Shown here: one piece after another, positions 1-9,600 of the stretch | Layout of the letters: each line of letters opens with the position of its first letter | Numbering within the stretch: position 1 is the stretch's first letter | Source: Rhodococcus pyridinivorans | GTDB lineage: Bacteria; Actinomycetota; Actinomycetes; Mycobacteriales; Mycobacteriaceae | Direction: 5' to 3' | DNA length: 64,000 nt | NCBI RefSeq assembly: GCF_900105195.1 | Contig: NZ_FNRX01000002.1 | Span: 3,906,001 to 3,970,000, forward strand | Position numbers and translations under genes: made by a program | The notes under the pieces: model-generated | Seen by the model: only the letters and a program-made list of their open reading frames with translations | The model's database searches: none | What the model was told of the DNA's origin: nothing

Positions 1-35
1 TGGTGTCTTCGATCGAGCCGTATGTCACCGATTGA
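1..35 (+). CDS. DUF3558 lipoprotein, C-terminal end only (partial)
   Basis: The first bases of the window encode the tail VSSIEPYVTD and a TGA stop at 33-35. This matches the tails of the two complete DUF3558 lipoproteins downstream (SLEPYIPE and EIEPFIAK), so it is most likely the 3' end of a third member of the same array. The gene continues upstream of the window. Function of the family is unknown beyond being a small exported lipoprotein. Confidence 0.65.
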   Translation, partial: VSSIEPYVTD

Positions 36-59
36 ACTGTCGAATCGTCAGGAGAGATG

Positions 60-422
60 ATGTCGTCGCCCTTCGTGCGGCTCGAACCGGGTGTGGTCGC
101 GGAGATACTTCGAATCTGCGAGGTGATGCTGGATGAACTCCGAGAGTCCAAGACGCTCGCTGACGGACTCTACGACGCGCGTGGATTCGGAGATTTCGAG
201 TCCGCCAAACAACTTGCTGCGGGCTATAGCCGCAAAGGCGCTGGAACGCCACAATCAGCGAGCGAACGCATGCAGCAGTTCATCGATGCCCTCACCCACC
301 TCCGCGACGCCTTCGCCACCGGCGGAGAAGCCTTCCTCGACACCGAATCCGACTGGGCCCGCCAACTCGCCGCCACCGACCCCGACAACGGAGCGCCAAA
401 TAGTCATCAGGGCGCGCAATAA
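60..422 (+). CDS. small helical protein, WXG100/ESX-like size, array copy 1
   Basis: A 120-residue, leaderless, mostly helical protein with no cysteine and no signal peptide. It starts LEPGVVAEILRIC and ends with a conserved block (FATGGEAFLDTESDWARQLA). Its size and helical character recall type VII secretion substrates of the WXG100/EspC kind, but no clear WxG turn is present, so that link is inference only. Two tandem ATG codons occur at 57 and 60; the GGAG at 51-54 is better spaced for 60. Two paralogues lie at 1115 and 2161, each paired with a DUF3558 lipoprotein. The last codons lie inside a 58-bp dispersed repeat. Confidence 0.75.
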   Translation: MSSPFVRLEPGVVAEILRICEVMLDELRESKTLADGLYDARGFGDFESAKQLAAGYSRKGAGTPQSASERMQQFIDALTHLRDAFATGGEAFLDTESDWARQLAATDPDNGAPNSHQGAQ

Positions 423-448
423 CGCGCACCTCTGACCATTCTGCGCTC
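391..448. repeat. 58-bp palindromic repeat, copy A
   Basis: This is one of five 58-bp elements in the window with inverted ends (consensus left arm GAGCGCGAAACGGTCATC, right arm GATGACCGTTTCGCGCTC). This copy has drifted in both arms. It includes the stop codon of the preceding small gene and could fold as a hairpin downstream of it. Confidence 0.7.
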
Positions 449-507
449 CGGAGCAGTGCCCGGGACGGTTGTGTTAGCGTCTGCCCGACAATCGATCGGG
501 GGGTCGC

Positions 508-1095
508 ATGGGCAGGTGGGGCATCGTCGCGCTCGCAGCACTGACTGTCATGGGGACGGCGTGCAGTCCGAGCGCCGCGGAGACGGCCACGAGCGACGAG
601 GCCGCAATTTCGACCACCCGCACTCCGCGCATCACCGATGACTCCGGCCGACCACCGGTCGCCTTCGATCCCTGCTACGACATCCCCGACGACGTCATGA
701 ACGCAGCCGGGTACGACGCGGCGAAGAAAGAGCTTGCGGATTATCCGATGGGTACCTACACGTTCCTCGGATGCTCGTATCGTAAGGACGACTTCGTTCC
801 GGGAGTCCGACGTGGCTTCAACCTGAGCATTCTGTCGGGAAATGTTTCCTTCGATGAGGAACTTGCGAAGAACGGCCATATCGCGACTGAAACCTCGATC
901 AACGGACGCCGGGCACTCCTTGAAGTCGATTCGAGCGACCGGGACGCATGCGCGTATGCCCTAGAGACTGACTTCGGAATTGCTATCTTCAGCCGTCTGT
1001 ACAACGCAGATCATGTGGGGCCAGCGCCTCAGAGTGAATGGTGTTTGGGCATGAAAGAACTCGTTATAGAGATCGAACCATTCATCGCAAAGTAG
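508..1095 (+). CDS. DUF3558 domain lipoprotein, copy 1
   Basis: A 195-residue exported protein. The N-terminus is a short hydrophobic signal ending in a lipobox-like GTAC, so Cys19 is the probable lipidation site. The mature part carries the FDPCYDIPDD motif typical of DUF3558 proteins of mycolic-acid actinobacteria; their role is not known. The GTCGC before ATG is preceded by a G-rich ribosome site (CGGGGGG). Upstream bases 450-507 are nearly identical to those ahead of copy 2 and include TAGCGT, a possible -10 box, so each lipoprotein may have its own promoter. The next gene follows after 19 bp. Confidence 0.85.
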   Translation: MGRWGIVALAALTVMGTACSPSAAETATSDEAAISTTRTPRITDDSGRPPVAFDPCYDIPDDVMNAAGYDAAKKELADYPMGTYTFLGCSYRKDDFVPGVRRGFNLSILSGNVSFDEELAKNGHIATETSINGRRALLEVDSSDRDACAYALETDFGIAIFSRLYNADHVGPAPQSEWCLGMKELVIEIEPFIAK

Positions 1096-1114
1096 TCAAC
1101 GTACGGGAGGAACA

Positions 1115-1474
1115 TTGGCCGACTACGCACGGCTTGAACCTGAAGTACTCACGGAAATCCTCAGAATCTGCGGAGTCATGATCTCCGAGATGGAAGCTGC
1201 ACGAAAGAACGCCAACAACCTCACAAGAACCGATGGTTTCGGCGAGTTCGAATCGGCCCAGCAACTCGCCGCGGGATACCGACGGAAGGCTGCGGGCACT
1301 CCGGAATCGGCGAAGGAACGCGTCGAGCAGTTCATCGATGCCCTCACCCAACTCCGCGACGCATTCGCCACCGGCGGGGAAGCCTTCCTCGACACCGAAT
1401 CCGACTGGGCCCGCCAACTCGCCATCACCGACCCCGACAACGGAGCGGGAAACGGTCATCAGGGCGCGCAATAA
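1115..1474 (+). CDS. small helical protein, WXG100/ESX-like size, array copy 2
   Basis: A 119-residue paralogue of the protein at 60-422. The start is TTG, chosen because GGGAGG lies four bases upstream. The N-terminal half differs clearly from copy 1 (LEPEVLTEILRICGVMISEM), whereas the C-terminal third and the downstream DNA are nearly identical to copy 1, which suggests gene conversion. It sits 19 bp after the first DUF3558 gene and is probably cotranscribed with it. No function can be assigned. Confidence 0.75.
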   Translation: MADYARLEPEVLTEILRICGVMISEMEAARKNANNLTRTDGFGEFESAQQLAAGYRRKAAGTPESAKERVEQFIDALTQLRDAFATGGEAFLDTESDWARQLAITDPDNGAGNGHQGAQ

Positions 1475-1500
1475 CGCGCACCTCTGACCATTTCGCGCTC
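1443..1500. repeat. 58-bp palindromic repeat, copy B
   Basis: Second copy of the 58-bp element, overlapping the last codons and stop of the small helical gene. The right arm reads TGACCATTTCGCGCTC. It lies exactly 1,052 bp from copy A, the period of the array. Confidence 0.7.
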
Positions 1501-1559
1501 CGGAGCAGTGCCCGGGACGGTTGTGTTAGCGTCTGCCCGACAATCGATCGGGGGGTCGC

Positions 1560-2147
1560 ATGGGCAGGTGGGGCATCGTCACGTTCGCAACAGTCGCGGC
1601 AGTGGTGACGGCGTGCAGCCCGAGCGCCGCGGACGACGCCGCTGGAGACGAGACCACCACCACGACAACCCGGACCCCGCGCATCACCGACGACTCCGGC
1701 AGACCCCCCGTCACCTTCGACCCCTGCTACGACATCCCCGACGACGTCATGAACGCGGCCGGGTACGACGCGGCCAAGAAGGAAATCGCGGACATGCCGA
1801 TGGGGACGTACACCTTCCTCGGTTGCGCTTACGACAAACGGGACCACATCCCAGGCGTGCGCCGTGGATACGGGCTCAACATCTTGTCCGGGAACGTCAC
1901 CCTCGAGGAAGAGCACTCGAAGAACGCCCATGTGGCTTCCCCGATCACGATCAACGGCAGAGCCGGACTACGCGAGGTGGGACCGAGCGGGAACAACGAG
2001 TGCACGTACGCATTGCAAACGGAATTCGGAGTCGTGCTGTTCAACCGGCTTTACTACACTGACACGGTAGAACCGGCGCCCGAGAGTGAATGGTGCTCGG
2101 GTATGGATCAATTCGTCACCTCGCTCGAGCCTTACATTCCCGAGTGA
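1560..2147 (+). CDS. DUF3558 domain lipoprotein, copy 2
   Basis: A 195-residue paralogue of the lipoprotein at 508-1095, the same length, with the same FDPCYDIPDD motif and a signal peptide ending VVTAC (Cys19 probably lipidated). The first seven residues and the 5' flank are almost identical to copy 1; the C-terminal half is more divergent. It probably acts at the outer face of the membrane or envelope. The next small helical gene starts 13 bp downstream, so the pair is likely expressed together. Confidence 0.85.
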   Translation: MGRWGIVTFATVAAVVTACSPSAADDAAGDETTTTTTRTPRITDDSGRPPVTFDPCYDIPDDVMNAAGYDAAKKEIADMPMGTYTFLGCAYDKRDHIPGVRRGYGLNILSGNVTLEEEHSKNAHVASPITINGRAGLREVGPSGNNECTYALQTEFGVVLFNRLYYTDTVEPAPESEWCSGMDQFVTSLEPYIPE

Positions 2148-2160
2148 GAGCTGAGGACGT

Positions 2161-2520
2161 ATGCCTGACTTCACCAGACTCGAACCACATGTGATCGATG
2201 AGATTCTGCAGATCTGCAACGTCATGTTGGACGAGTTCGAGACCGCAGCACGGACCGCTTCCAGACTCACTGCAGTCCACGGTTTTGGCGACTTCGATTC
2301 TGCGCAGCAACTCGCTGCAGGTTACCGTCGAAAGGCCTCGGGGACGCCTGAGTCAGCTATGGAACGCATCGAGCAGTTCAGCCAAGCCTTGAAGCAACTC
2401 CCCGACGCCTTCGCCACCGGCGGGGAAGCCTTCCTCGACACCGAATCCGACTGGGCCCGCCAACTCGCCGCCACCGACCCCGACAGCGGAGCGGGAAATA
2501 GTCATCAGAGCGGGCAATAA
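2161..2520 (+). CDS. small helical protein, WXG100/ESX-like size, array copy 3
   Basis: A 119-residue third paralogue, LEPHVIDEILQICNVMLDEF at the N-terminus and the shared TGGEAFLDTESDWARQLA block at the C-terminus. ATG start with only a weak upstream ribosome site (GAGG). No DUF3558 gene follows: the array ends here, and a convergent gene comes next after repeat copy C. Confidence 0.75.
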   Translation: MPDFTRLEPHVIDEILQICNVMLDEFETAARTASRLTAVHGFGDFDSAQQLAAGYRRKASGTPESAMERIEQFSQALKQLPDAFATGGEAFLDTESDWARQLAATDPDSGAGNSHQSGQ

Positions 2521-2546
2521 CACGCGCCGATGACCATTTCGCGCTC
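2489..2546. repeat. 58-bp palindromic repeat, copy C
   Basis: Third copy of the 58-bp element, spanning the end of the last small helical gene. It lies between convergent genes, 42 bp before the stop of the minus-strand gene, so a terminator role is plausible. Confidence 0.7.
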
Positions 2547-2588
2547 TGCAGTGCTCAGTCGATCCCCACCCGCGCGACGAAGCAGAGA

Positions 2589-4391
2589 TCAGTCGTCGAC
2601 TTCCACCCCGTACCGGCGTGCGAGGGCTGCGAGGTCGTCGTCGTATCCTTGCCCCACCGCGCGCAGCCGCCACTTGTCGGCTCGGCGGTAGATCTCGGTG
2701 AGCACCATGGTGCGTTCGGTGGTGCCGGCGTCGAGCACGAACGTCGCGGCGGTACCGCTGTCGCTGTCGACTCCGACCGACACTGCGCCGAGTTCGCCGA
2801 AGGTGCGGTTGCCGTCGATGGCCGCTGCGATGGCGATGCGTTCGCATTCGGCGGGAAGTTCCGCGAGGTCGACGCGGATGCAGTGCTCACTCGAACCGTC
2901 GATGGTCAGTTCGATGACGCCGTCGTCGTAGAGCGGGTTGTTGTAGAAGACGAAGTCGTCGTCGGTGTCGACCTTCTCGTCGGCGCCGAGCAGGAAGGCC
3001 ACAATGTCGAGATCGAATTCGTCGCCGACGGCTTCGGCTTTCCAGGCGACGTTCACGGCCCAGCGGTGACTGTCGGACGGCAGGTCGGTCACCTCACCGC
3101 GGGACAGCACCGGCGCCGTGAGCCGCGACTCCGCCCGCATGTGCGGGGGCACCACTCCGTTCTCCACTGCGGCATCGACGTCGTCGGGTCGCCGGACGGG
3201 CAGCTCGCGCGCCGCGACCCGCGCCATCCGCTTGTCGGCCTCTCCCCCTTCGAGGACCAGCACGTCGGTGACGGCGGCCGTGAAGTTGAGGGCCGGGCGG
3301 GCACCGAGCTGGGTGAGACGCGAGCGCATCATGACGGCCTGCAGGTGCGTGCCGCCGAGCAGCAGTACCTTACGTCCGGTCCACAGCTTGGGCTTCTCCC
3401 CGGTCGGCGGCCGGACCGGGGGCACCACCGCGACCTGCGGTTCCGGTGGCGGGATGATGTCGACGACGGTCGCAACCTTCGATTCGCCCGGACTCACCCG
3501 CGTCAACAGCTCCCCGAGCTGCTGTTCGCTGATCACGGGAATGCCTTCGGCCATCGCCTTGCGGACCTTGGCGGTCTGCACGGTCGGGTCGTTGCACACC
3601 ACGACGCTGGTCTGTTTGCTCGCGTTGTTCATCACGTCGAGTCCGGCGTCGGTCAGCCGGTTCGCGAGTGCGACCCGCGGAGTGACGGTGGAGCCGCTGA
3701 TCACGACCTTCATGCCTTGGACGAGCCCATCGTTGCCGAGGCGACCCGGGTTCTTCCACTGGCACGCGACCCGCGGAACGGATGCGGGATACACCGATTT
3801 GCGGCTGCGGCAGTTGACGACGGGCAGCGGCAGTTGCAGGTTGTCGGCCATGGCGGCGCTGCGCAGGAAGATCTCCGACAGGACGCGCGCGTCGTCGTAG
3901 GCGTCGTGCTCCTGCAGCTGGTGGACCTGCCAGTGCTGCGCAAGGGTCGCCAATCGGAAGTTGGGGACGTCGAGTTCGAGCCGGCGCGATAACGCGAGCG
4001 TGCACAGACGGTGCTCCGCCGGCAGCGACGCGCCGGCCCGACGGAACTCGGCGTCGAGGAATCCGTAGTCGAACGACGCGTTGTGGGCGACGATCGTGGC
4101 GCCGTCGAGAATCCCGGCCAGTTCACCGGCGATGTCCTCGAAGCGCGGCGACCCGGTGAGGCGCTCCCGCGTGAGGTTGTGGATGTGCACCGGTCCCGGG
4201 TCGCAGCCGGGGTCGACGAGGGTCGAGAACTCCTGCTCGACAGAGCCGTCCTCGCGCAACACGAGGGCGGCCACGCTCAGGACCCTGTGGGCGTTGGACC
4301 GCACACCCGAGGTTTCGACGTCGACCACCACCCATCGATGGTCGCGGGGCAACGTCACGGCGCCCTCCGCGGGTGCGTGCACTTCGATCAC
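2589..4391 (-). CDS. DnaQ-like exonuclease-BRCT-TerD fusion protein
   Basis: A 600-residue multidomain protein. Residues about 15-185 are a DEDD 3'-5' exonuclease domain: VVVDVETSG holds the first Asp-Glu pair, AHNASFDYGFLD the second Asp, and HDAYDDARV the last His and Asp. Residues about 225-300 look like a BRCT domain (GMKVVISGSTVTPRVALANR), and a second BRCT-like segment follows at about 340-400. The last roughly 190 residues form a TerD-type domain (DEFDLDIVAFLLGADEKVDTDDDFVFYNN, with its acidic calcium-binding loops). Known TerD proteins belong to tellurite and stress-response systems. This arrangement suggests a DNA-end or repair enzyme controlled by calcium or stress; that is inference. 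It is divergent from the Wadjet operon. Confidence 0.85.
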   Translation of the reverse strand: MIEVHAPAEGAVTLPRDHRWVVVDVETSGVRSNAHRVLSVAALVLREDGSVEQEFSTLVDPGCDPGPVHIHNLTRERLTGSPRFEDIAGELAGILDGATIVAHNASFDYGFLDAEFRRAGASLPAEHRLCTLALSRRLELDVPNFRLATLAQHWQVHQLQEHDAYDDARVLSEIFLRSAAMADNLQLPLPVVNCRSRKSVYPASVPRVACQWKNPGRLGNDGLVQGMKVVISGSTVTPRVALANRLTDAGLDVMNNASKQTSVVVCNDPTVQTAKVRKAMAEGIPVISEQQLGELLTRVSPGESKVATVVDIIPPPEPQVAVVPPVRPPTGEKPKLWTGRKVLLLGGTHLQAVMMRSRLTQLGARPALNFTAAVTDVLVLEGGEADKRMARVAARELPVRRPDDVDAAVENGVVPPHMRAESRLTAPVLSRGEVTDLPSDSHRWAVNVAWKAEAVGDEFDLDIVAFLLGADEKVDTDDDFVFYNNPLYDDGVIELTIDGSSEHCIRVDLAELPAECERIAIAAAIDGNRTFGELGAVSVGVDSDSGTAATFVLDAGTTERTMVLTEIYRRADKWRLRAVGQGYDDDLAALARRYGVEVDD

Positions 4392-4557
4392 GTCATCCTC
4401 CGATCGCTTTCATCCCCCGACGAAAACCGACACGGTCGGACATTGTGGCCCTTGTTACCGACACTGTCGTCACCGCCCCGACATCGAGCCGATCCCGTAG
4501 GAGACGGTTGTCGTAGGCGTGTGCCACCATGGGCGCGATCGAAGCGAGAGGGAAGCT
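4392..4557. promoter_or_regulatory. divergent promoter region between TerD fusion and Wadjet operon
   Basis: This 166-bp gap separates two divergent transcription units. It holds two related partial palindromes, CCGACACGGTCGG at 4427-4439 and CCGACACTGTCG at 4458-4469, which could be operator half-sites. No promoter box is certain. Confidence 0.3.
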
Positions 4558-6036
4558 GTGTCGACTGCCGACCTGTACCGCCTGACGCGGCTGCGCGATC
4601 AGCACGCCGCGTGGACGCTGCTGCGCGCCGACCACGCCCCCGCAATCCTCGGGATGCTGGGACGACACTTCGATCGGGGAACCCGGCGACTTCCCGCCCC
4701 CGAACTGTTCGCCCGCCTCGACGCAGACCTGCAGGACCTCCGCGACCAGGGATTCGACCTTCCACGCACCGCCCAGGCCTACTGCGCAGATTGGGTGCGC
4801 GCCGGATTTCTGCTCCGACGTGCCGATACGGGCTCGCGCGAAGAGACGCTGGAGCCGACCGAGTCCGCATTCGTCGCACTGAATTTCGTTGCGCAACTGA
4901 CGACCGACACCAGTTCGATCACGGAATCACGACTGACAACCCTGTCGAGCCAGTTGCAGGCGCTGGCTCGCGATTCGGACCCACGGAGCGAAACCCGTCT
5001 GGCAACGCTGCGGGCCGAGCGCGACGCACTCGACCGGCAGATCGCAGCGGTGGAATCCGGCGACTTCCCTGTCCTCGATGGCCCACGGGCCGCGGAACGC
5101 GTGTCGGAGATCCTCGCGCTTGCCGGCGAGATCCCCGGGGATTTCGCACGAGTACGGGCCGAACTCGAAGGGCTCAATCGCGAGTTGCGCGCACGGATCC
5201 TCGACGACGAAGGCGACCGCGGCGACACTCTGGGCGAGGTCTTCCGAGGTGTCGACCTCATCGGCAGTTCCGATGCAGGACGCAGCTTCACCGGGTTCTA
5301 CGACATGATCATCGATCCTGAACGGTCTGCACAGCTCGACGACTGGATCGAGGCGGTACTGACTCGTCCGTTCGCCCGAAGCCTGTCTCCCGAGCAACGT
5401 CATCGGTTCCGATCCTTGCTCACCGAGATGGAGGACGCAGGTGGCGAAGTGCATGCGACGATGACGTCGCTGTCACGCTCACTGCGGCATTTCGTGCAGT
5501 CCCGCCATTACGAGGAACATCGCCGATTGCAACGTCTGTTGCGCTCGGCGCAACAGCACGCTCTGCAGGTGGCACCCCACCGCAAGCCTTATGAACCGCT
5601 CGACCTCGACCTGGTGCGGATCGGCATGAGTATCGAATCGGTCGCGGCATTACAGTTGCACAATCCCGCAGACGATCTGGTGTCCGAACCGGTGGTGTCG
5701 CAGACGCCAGGTGAGGTCGACCTCGACGATCTGCGGCGCATCGTCCGCGAATCGGAAATCGACATGGACGAGCTGGTCGGTAGCATAGCGGCCACACTGC
5801 GCGTGCGCGGTAGCGCGACGATCGGCGAGGTCCTGCGCGAACATCCCGCAACCCAAGGGTTGGCAAGCGCCATCGGGCTTCTGGTTCTCGCCGTCGAGCA
5901 CGGACACCGCGTGGAGGGCGATGAGGAGATTTGCTGGAGCTCCCCATCCGGCGTCGAACGGGTGGCCACGGTACGCCGGCATCTGTTCGATCCCACCGAT
6001 CCTGCCTTCACCACCTTGGAACAGGACAGCCTATGA
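4558..6036 (+). CDS. jetA: Wadjet system protein JetA (DUF3375)
   Basis: A 492-residue DUF3375 protein, the JetA component of Wadjet, an SMC-like complex that recognises and cleaves small circular DNA such as plasmids. JetA is the kleisin-like subunit bridging the SMC motor. The N-terminus (LYRLTRLRDQHAAWTLLRAD) is typical of the family, and long helices with DALDRQI-type heptads follow. The GTG at 4558 is chosen because GAGAGGGA sits just upstream; an in-frame GTG at 4519 is less likely. The stop overlaps the jetB start by 4 bp (ATGA). DUF3375 points to the type I Wadjet class. Confidence 0.9.
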   Translation: MSTADLYRLTRLRDQHAAWTLLRADHAPAILGMLGRHFDRGTRRLPAPELFARLDADLQDLRDQGFDLPRTAQAYCADWVRAGFLLRRADTGSREETLEPTESAFVALNFVAQLTTDTSSITESRLTTLSSQLQALARDSDPRSETRLATLRAERDALDRQIAAVESGDFPVLDGPRAAERVSEILALAGEIPGDFARVRAELEGLNRELRARILDDEGDRGDTLGEVFRGVDLIGSSDAGRSFTGFYDMIIDPERSAQLDDWIEAVLTRPFARSLSPEQRHRFRSLLTEMEDAGGEVHATMTSLSRSLRHFVQSRHYEEHRRLQRLLRSAQQHALQVAPHRKPYEPLDLDLVRIGMSIESVAALQLHNPADDLVSEPVVSQTPGEVDLDDLRRIVRESEIDMDELVGSIAATLRVRGSATIGEVLREHPATQGLASAIGLLVLAVEHGHRVEGDEEICWSSPSGVERVATVRRHLFDPTDPAFTTLEQDSL

Positions 6037-6632
6037 CCGACACCACGACCGGGCTGTATCCCGGCGACACCGGCGAACTCGAACTCGACACCCGGCGCGC
6101 ATTGGTCCAGCTCCTCAAGGGTCCGCTCATTACCGCCGGCAAGCATCCCGAGGTGTGGCGGACGGTGATCCGCGACGAGCGCGTGCTGCGTTCTCGGTTG
6201 GCCGATGTGTTTCTCGATCTCGTCGTCGACGAGGACGAACAGCTCGCATTCACCCGTCCCGCCGAAACCGGCGATCACAAGGCCCCCGCAGTGTTGCGCA
6301 CCGAGCGATTGACATTCATGGACACCGTGATGCTGTTGTCGCTGCGGCAGCTGCTCCTCCGCGCACAACCCGGTGATCGGGTCATCGTCGATTTCGACGA
6401 AATGGCCGGGCAGCTCGAGATGTACCGTGCGGCCACGAGTACCGACCCGGCCGGTTTCCGGCGCAGGGTCAACGCTTCGTGGGAGAAGTTGAAGAAGTAC
6501 AGCCTTCTCGCGTCGACGTCGACGGAGGGTCGGATGGAAGTCTCTCCGGTGTTGCGGCAGTTGTTCGATGCCGATCAGGTTGCTGCTGTGGAAGCGGAGT
6601 TCCGGCACATCGTCGCGGAGAGTCAGCCGTGA
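6033..6632 (+). CDS. jetB: Wadjet system protein JetB (DUF4194)
   Basis: A 199-residue DUF4194 protein, the JetB (KITE/winged-helix type) subunit that binds the JetA kleisin in the Wadjet complex. The segment FRRRVNASWEKLKKYSLLAS and the C-terminal ISP-type end (EVSPVLRQLFDADQVAAVE) are characteristic. It starts with ATG inside the jetA stop and ends with a GTGA overlap with jetC, so translation is coupled along the operon and the stoichiometry is presumably controlled that way. Confidence 0.9.
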   Translation: MTDTTTGLYPGDTGELELDTRRALVQLLKGPLITAGKHPEVWRTVIRDERVLRSRLADVFLDLVVDEDEQLAFTRPAETGDHKAPAVLRTERLTFMDTVMLLSLRQLLLRAQPGDRVIVDFDEMAGQLEMYRAATSTDPAGFRRRVNASWEKLKKYSLLASTSTEGRMEVSPVLRQLFDADQVAAVEAEFRHIVAESQP

Positions 6633-9600
6633 CGGCCACCCCTCCCCACCCGTCCCAGTTCCGGCTTGCCCGCGTGCAGGTGGTGAATTGGGGAACCTTA
6701 CACGGTCACCACGACATTCCGATTGCGCGCAAGGGTTTCCTGATCACCGGCGCGTCGGGATCCGGAAAATCCACTCTCATCGATGCGATCTCCACGGTGC
6801 TCATGCCGGGCGGCAGTGTCCGATTCAACGCGGCCGCGCAGGAATCCGCGGCCGGTTCCGGGCGCAACTTCGTCAGTTACATCCGCGGTGCGTGGCGGCG
6901 CGAAGCCGATGTCGATACCGACTCCCTGACCGCTTCCTATCTACGTACGGGCGCCACCTGGAGTGCCGTCGCGCTCACCTACCGCACCGGCGACGGTGCC
7001 GCGCCCGTGACGCTCGTCAAGCTCATGCACCTGCGGCGTGGAGCCAACGCGAACAACGATGTCTCTCACCTGCATCTGATCTTCGATTTTGATTTCGACC
7101 TGATCGATCTCGAGCCGTTCGCCGGCCGCGGTATCGACACCCGGGGCATCCGAAAGCGTTGGCCCGGGGCTACTGTCAATCCCAGTTACACGGCGTTCGC
7201 TCGCGCCTTCCGCGCGAAGCTGGGCATTTCGTCGGAGGCGGCCCAACGGTTGTTGCACCGAACACTGTCGGCCAAGAGTCTGAACAGTCTCGATCAGTTG
7301 CTGCGCGACTACATGCTCGACGAACCCGACACCTTCGCGATGGCCGATCGCGCGACGTCCCAGTTCCGCGACCTGCGCGAGGCGCACCGTGTCGTCGTCG
7401 ACGCGCGTCGGCAAGTCGAGGCACTCGATCCCCTTGTCGGTCTCGCGGAGGTTCGCCGCCGAGGCCTCCAGCAACAACGCGAACTACAGCAAGAGAACGA
7501 CCACCTCGACGCCGTGCATGCCCGGATGACGGTGGATCTGCTGCGAGAGAAGCTCGACGAGGCCTACGCACAGATCGGACTGTTGCAGACTGCCGTCGAC
7601 AAGACCTCGGTCGAAGCCGAGCGCGCGGCCGAGCGCACCCTCGATCTGCGGGTGCGGCTCGAAACCGCTGACGGTGGACGGTTGTCCACTCTCAGGCTGC
7701 AACGCGACGCGGCGGAAGCCGACCTGACTCGGACCGTACAGTCACGGAGCAGGTTCGACACCGCCGTCGGATCGTGGGAAGCAGAGGCACCGACCACCGC
7801 TGAGGAGTTCGCGCATCTGCGAGCCCAGCTCGAAACGGAGTTGCGTGAGCTCGACGCGACAGTCGGTACACGCAGAAACGATGTGTACGAGGTGGTGCGA
7901 GCACTCGGCACACTGCGTTCCGAACACCGACAACTCATCGCCGACCGAGAGCTGCTCGCCCGGCGACGCTCCAATCTCGATCCCGCTCTACTGCGGATAC
8001 GCGAACTGGTCTGCACCGCAGCTGGTCTCAGCGAAGACATGTTGCACTTCGCGGGCGAACTCCTCGAAGTGCGCTCCGAGCATGCCGAGTGGACCGGCCC
8101 CATCGAGCGCGTACTCGGCGGGCTTGCTCGCACGATGCTCGTACCCGACGAATATTATTCACGCGTTGCAGCAGTGGTCGACGCGCAGCATCTCGGCACC
8201 CGGTTGGTGTACCGCCGGGTGCGTACTCGTTCCGGCCGACCTGCCACCCCGGCGAGCGGTGACGAATCGCTGGTTCGAAAACTGGACGTGCGGCCGGGAC
8301 CGCTGGCAGCGTGGCTGCAGCACCACCTCGCCGAGCGTTTCGACTATGCGTGCGTGGCGACCGTCGACGACCTGAGAGGTGTGCCGCGCGGCGTGACCCG
8401 GGCCGGTCAGGTCAAGCACGGCGGCGAGCGGCACGAGAAGGACGACAGGTACCGCGTCGACGACCGCAGCCGATGGGTGCTCGGGTTCGACAACGAAACC
8501 AAGCTCTCCGATCTGCGTCGCCGCATCGGCGAGGTCGAATCCGAGATCGCCCGCCTGCAACGTCGGCAGGAGTTGCTCGAGCACGCAGAGTGCACGGTAC
8601 AGCAGCGTCGACACGCGGCGGAGATCATCCTCGACACGACCTGGGCCGACATCGACGTCGAAGCGGCCGAGGCAGCGGTTGGCGCGATCGAGCATCGACT
8701 CGAGGGATGGTTGCAGGGCAATGCCGAGTACGCCTCGCTCACGCTCGATCTTGCCCGTGCGGAAACCGAGGAGAAGGAGGCCCGCGCAGCGTATACCGCA
8801 GCCGGATCCGGTCTCGAACGCCACCGTGGCGATGTGGAGCACACTCGGCAGCGGCTTGCAGAAGTGGAAGCACACGCCGATTCGGCGGTTCCCGACGGGA
8901 TCGACAAGCGCATCCGCGCACGCTTCGATGCTGCCGCACGTCGACCGACGAGCGAGAACATCGACCGGTTACTGCATACCGTCGGACGAACCATCACGGA
9001 CGAGCACCGTGCGGCGCTCACGAGAACCACGGACGCCGAGCGGCGCATCACCGCGATCCTCACCGCCTATCTCGCCGAATGGGAGTCACGACGCGCCGAG
9101 ATGCGCTCCGACGCAGAGTACGTAGACGATGCTCTCGCGGTGCTCACTCGACTGCGCAACGACGGATTACCCGCATACGAGGACGAGTTCTTCCGGCTAC
9201 TCAACGACCAATCGAGCCGCAACATCGGAGAGCTGGCCCGCGCGATCCGCAGGGCACCGGGCGAGATCCGTTCCCGTATCGAGCCGGTGAACGAATCGCT
9301 CCGGCGTTCTCCGTTCGACACCGACCGGACTCTGCGGATCGATGTGAAGGATCGGCGTTCGCCTGCCGCGGCCGATTTCCTCGCGGAACTGCAGCGCATT
9401 GTCAGCGGCTCGTTCAAGGAAGAGGACCGGGTCGCCGCCGAGCAACGGTTCGAACAGATGGAGCGGATCCTCGAACGCCTCGACTCGGGCGAACCCGCCG
9501 ACCGGCGCTGGCGGCAGTTGGTACTGGACACCCGCCTGCACGTCGGCTTCATCGGAGTCGAGGTCGACGGGGAGGGCGTGGACGTCAATTTCCACGACTC

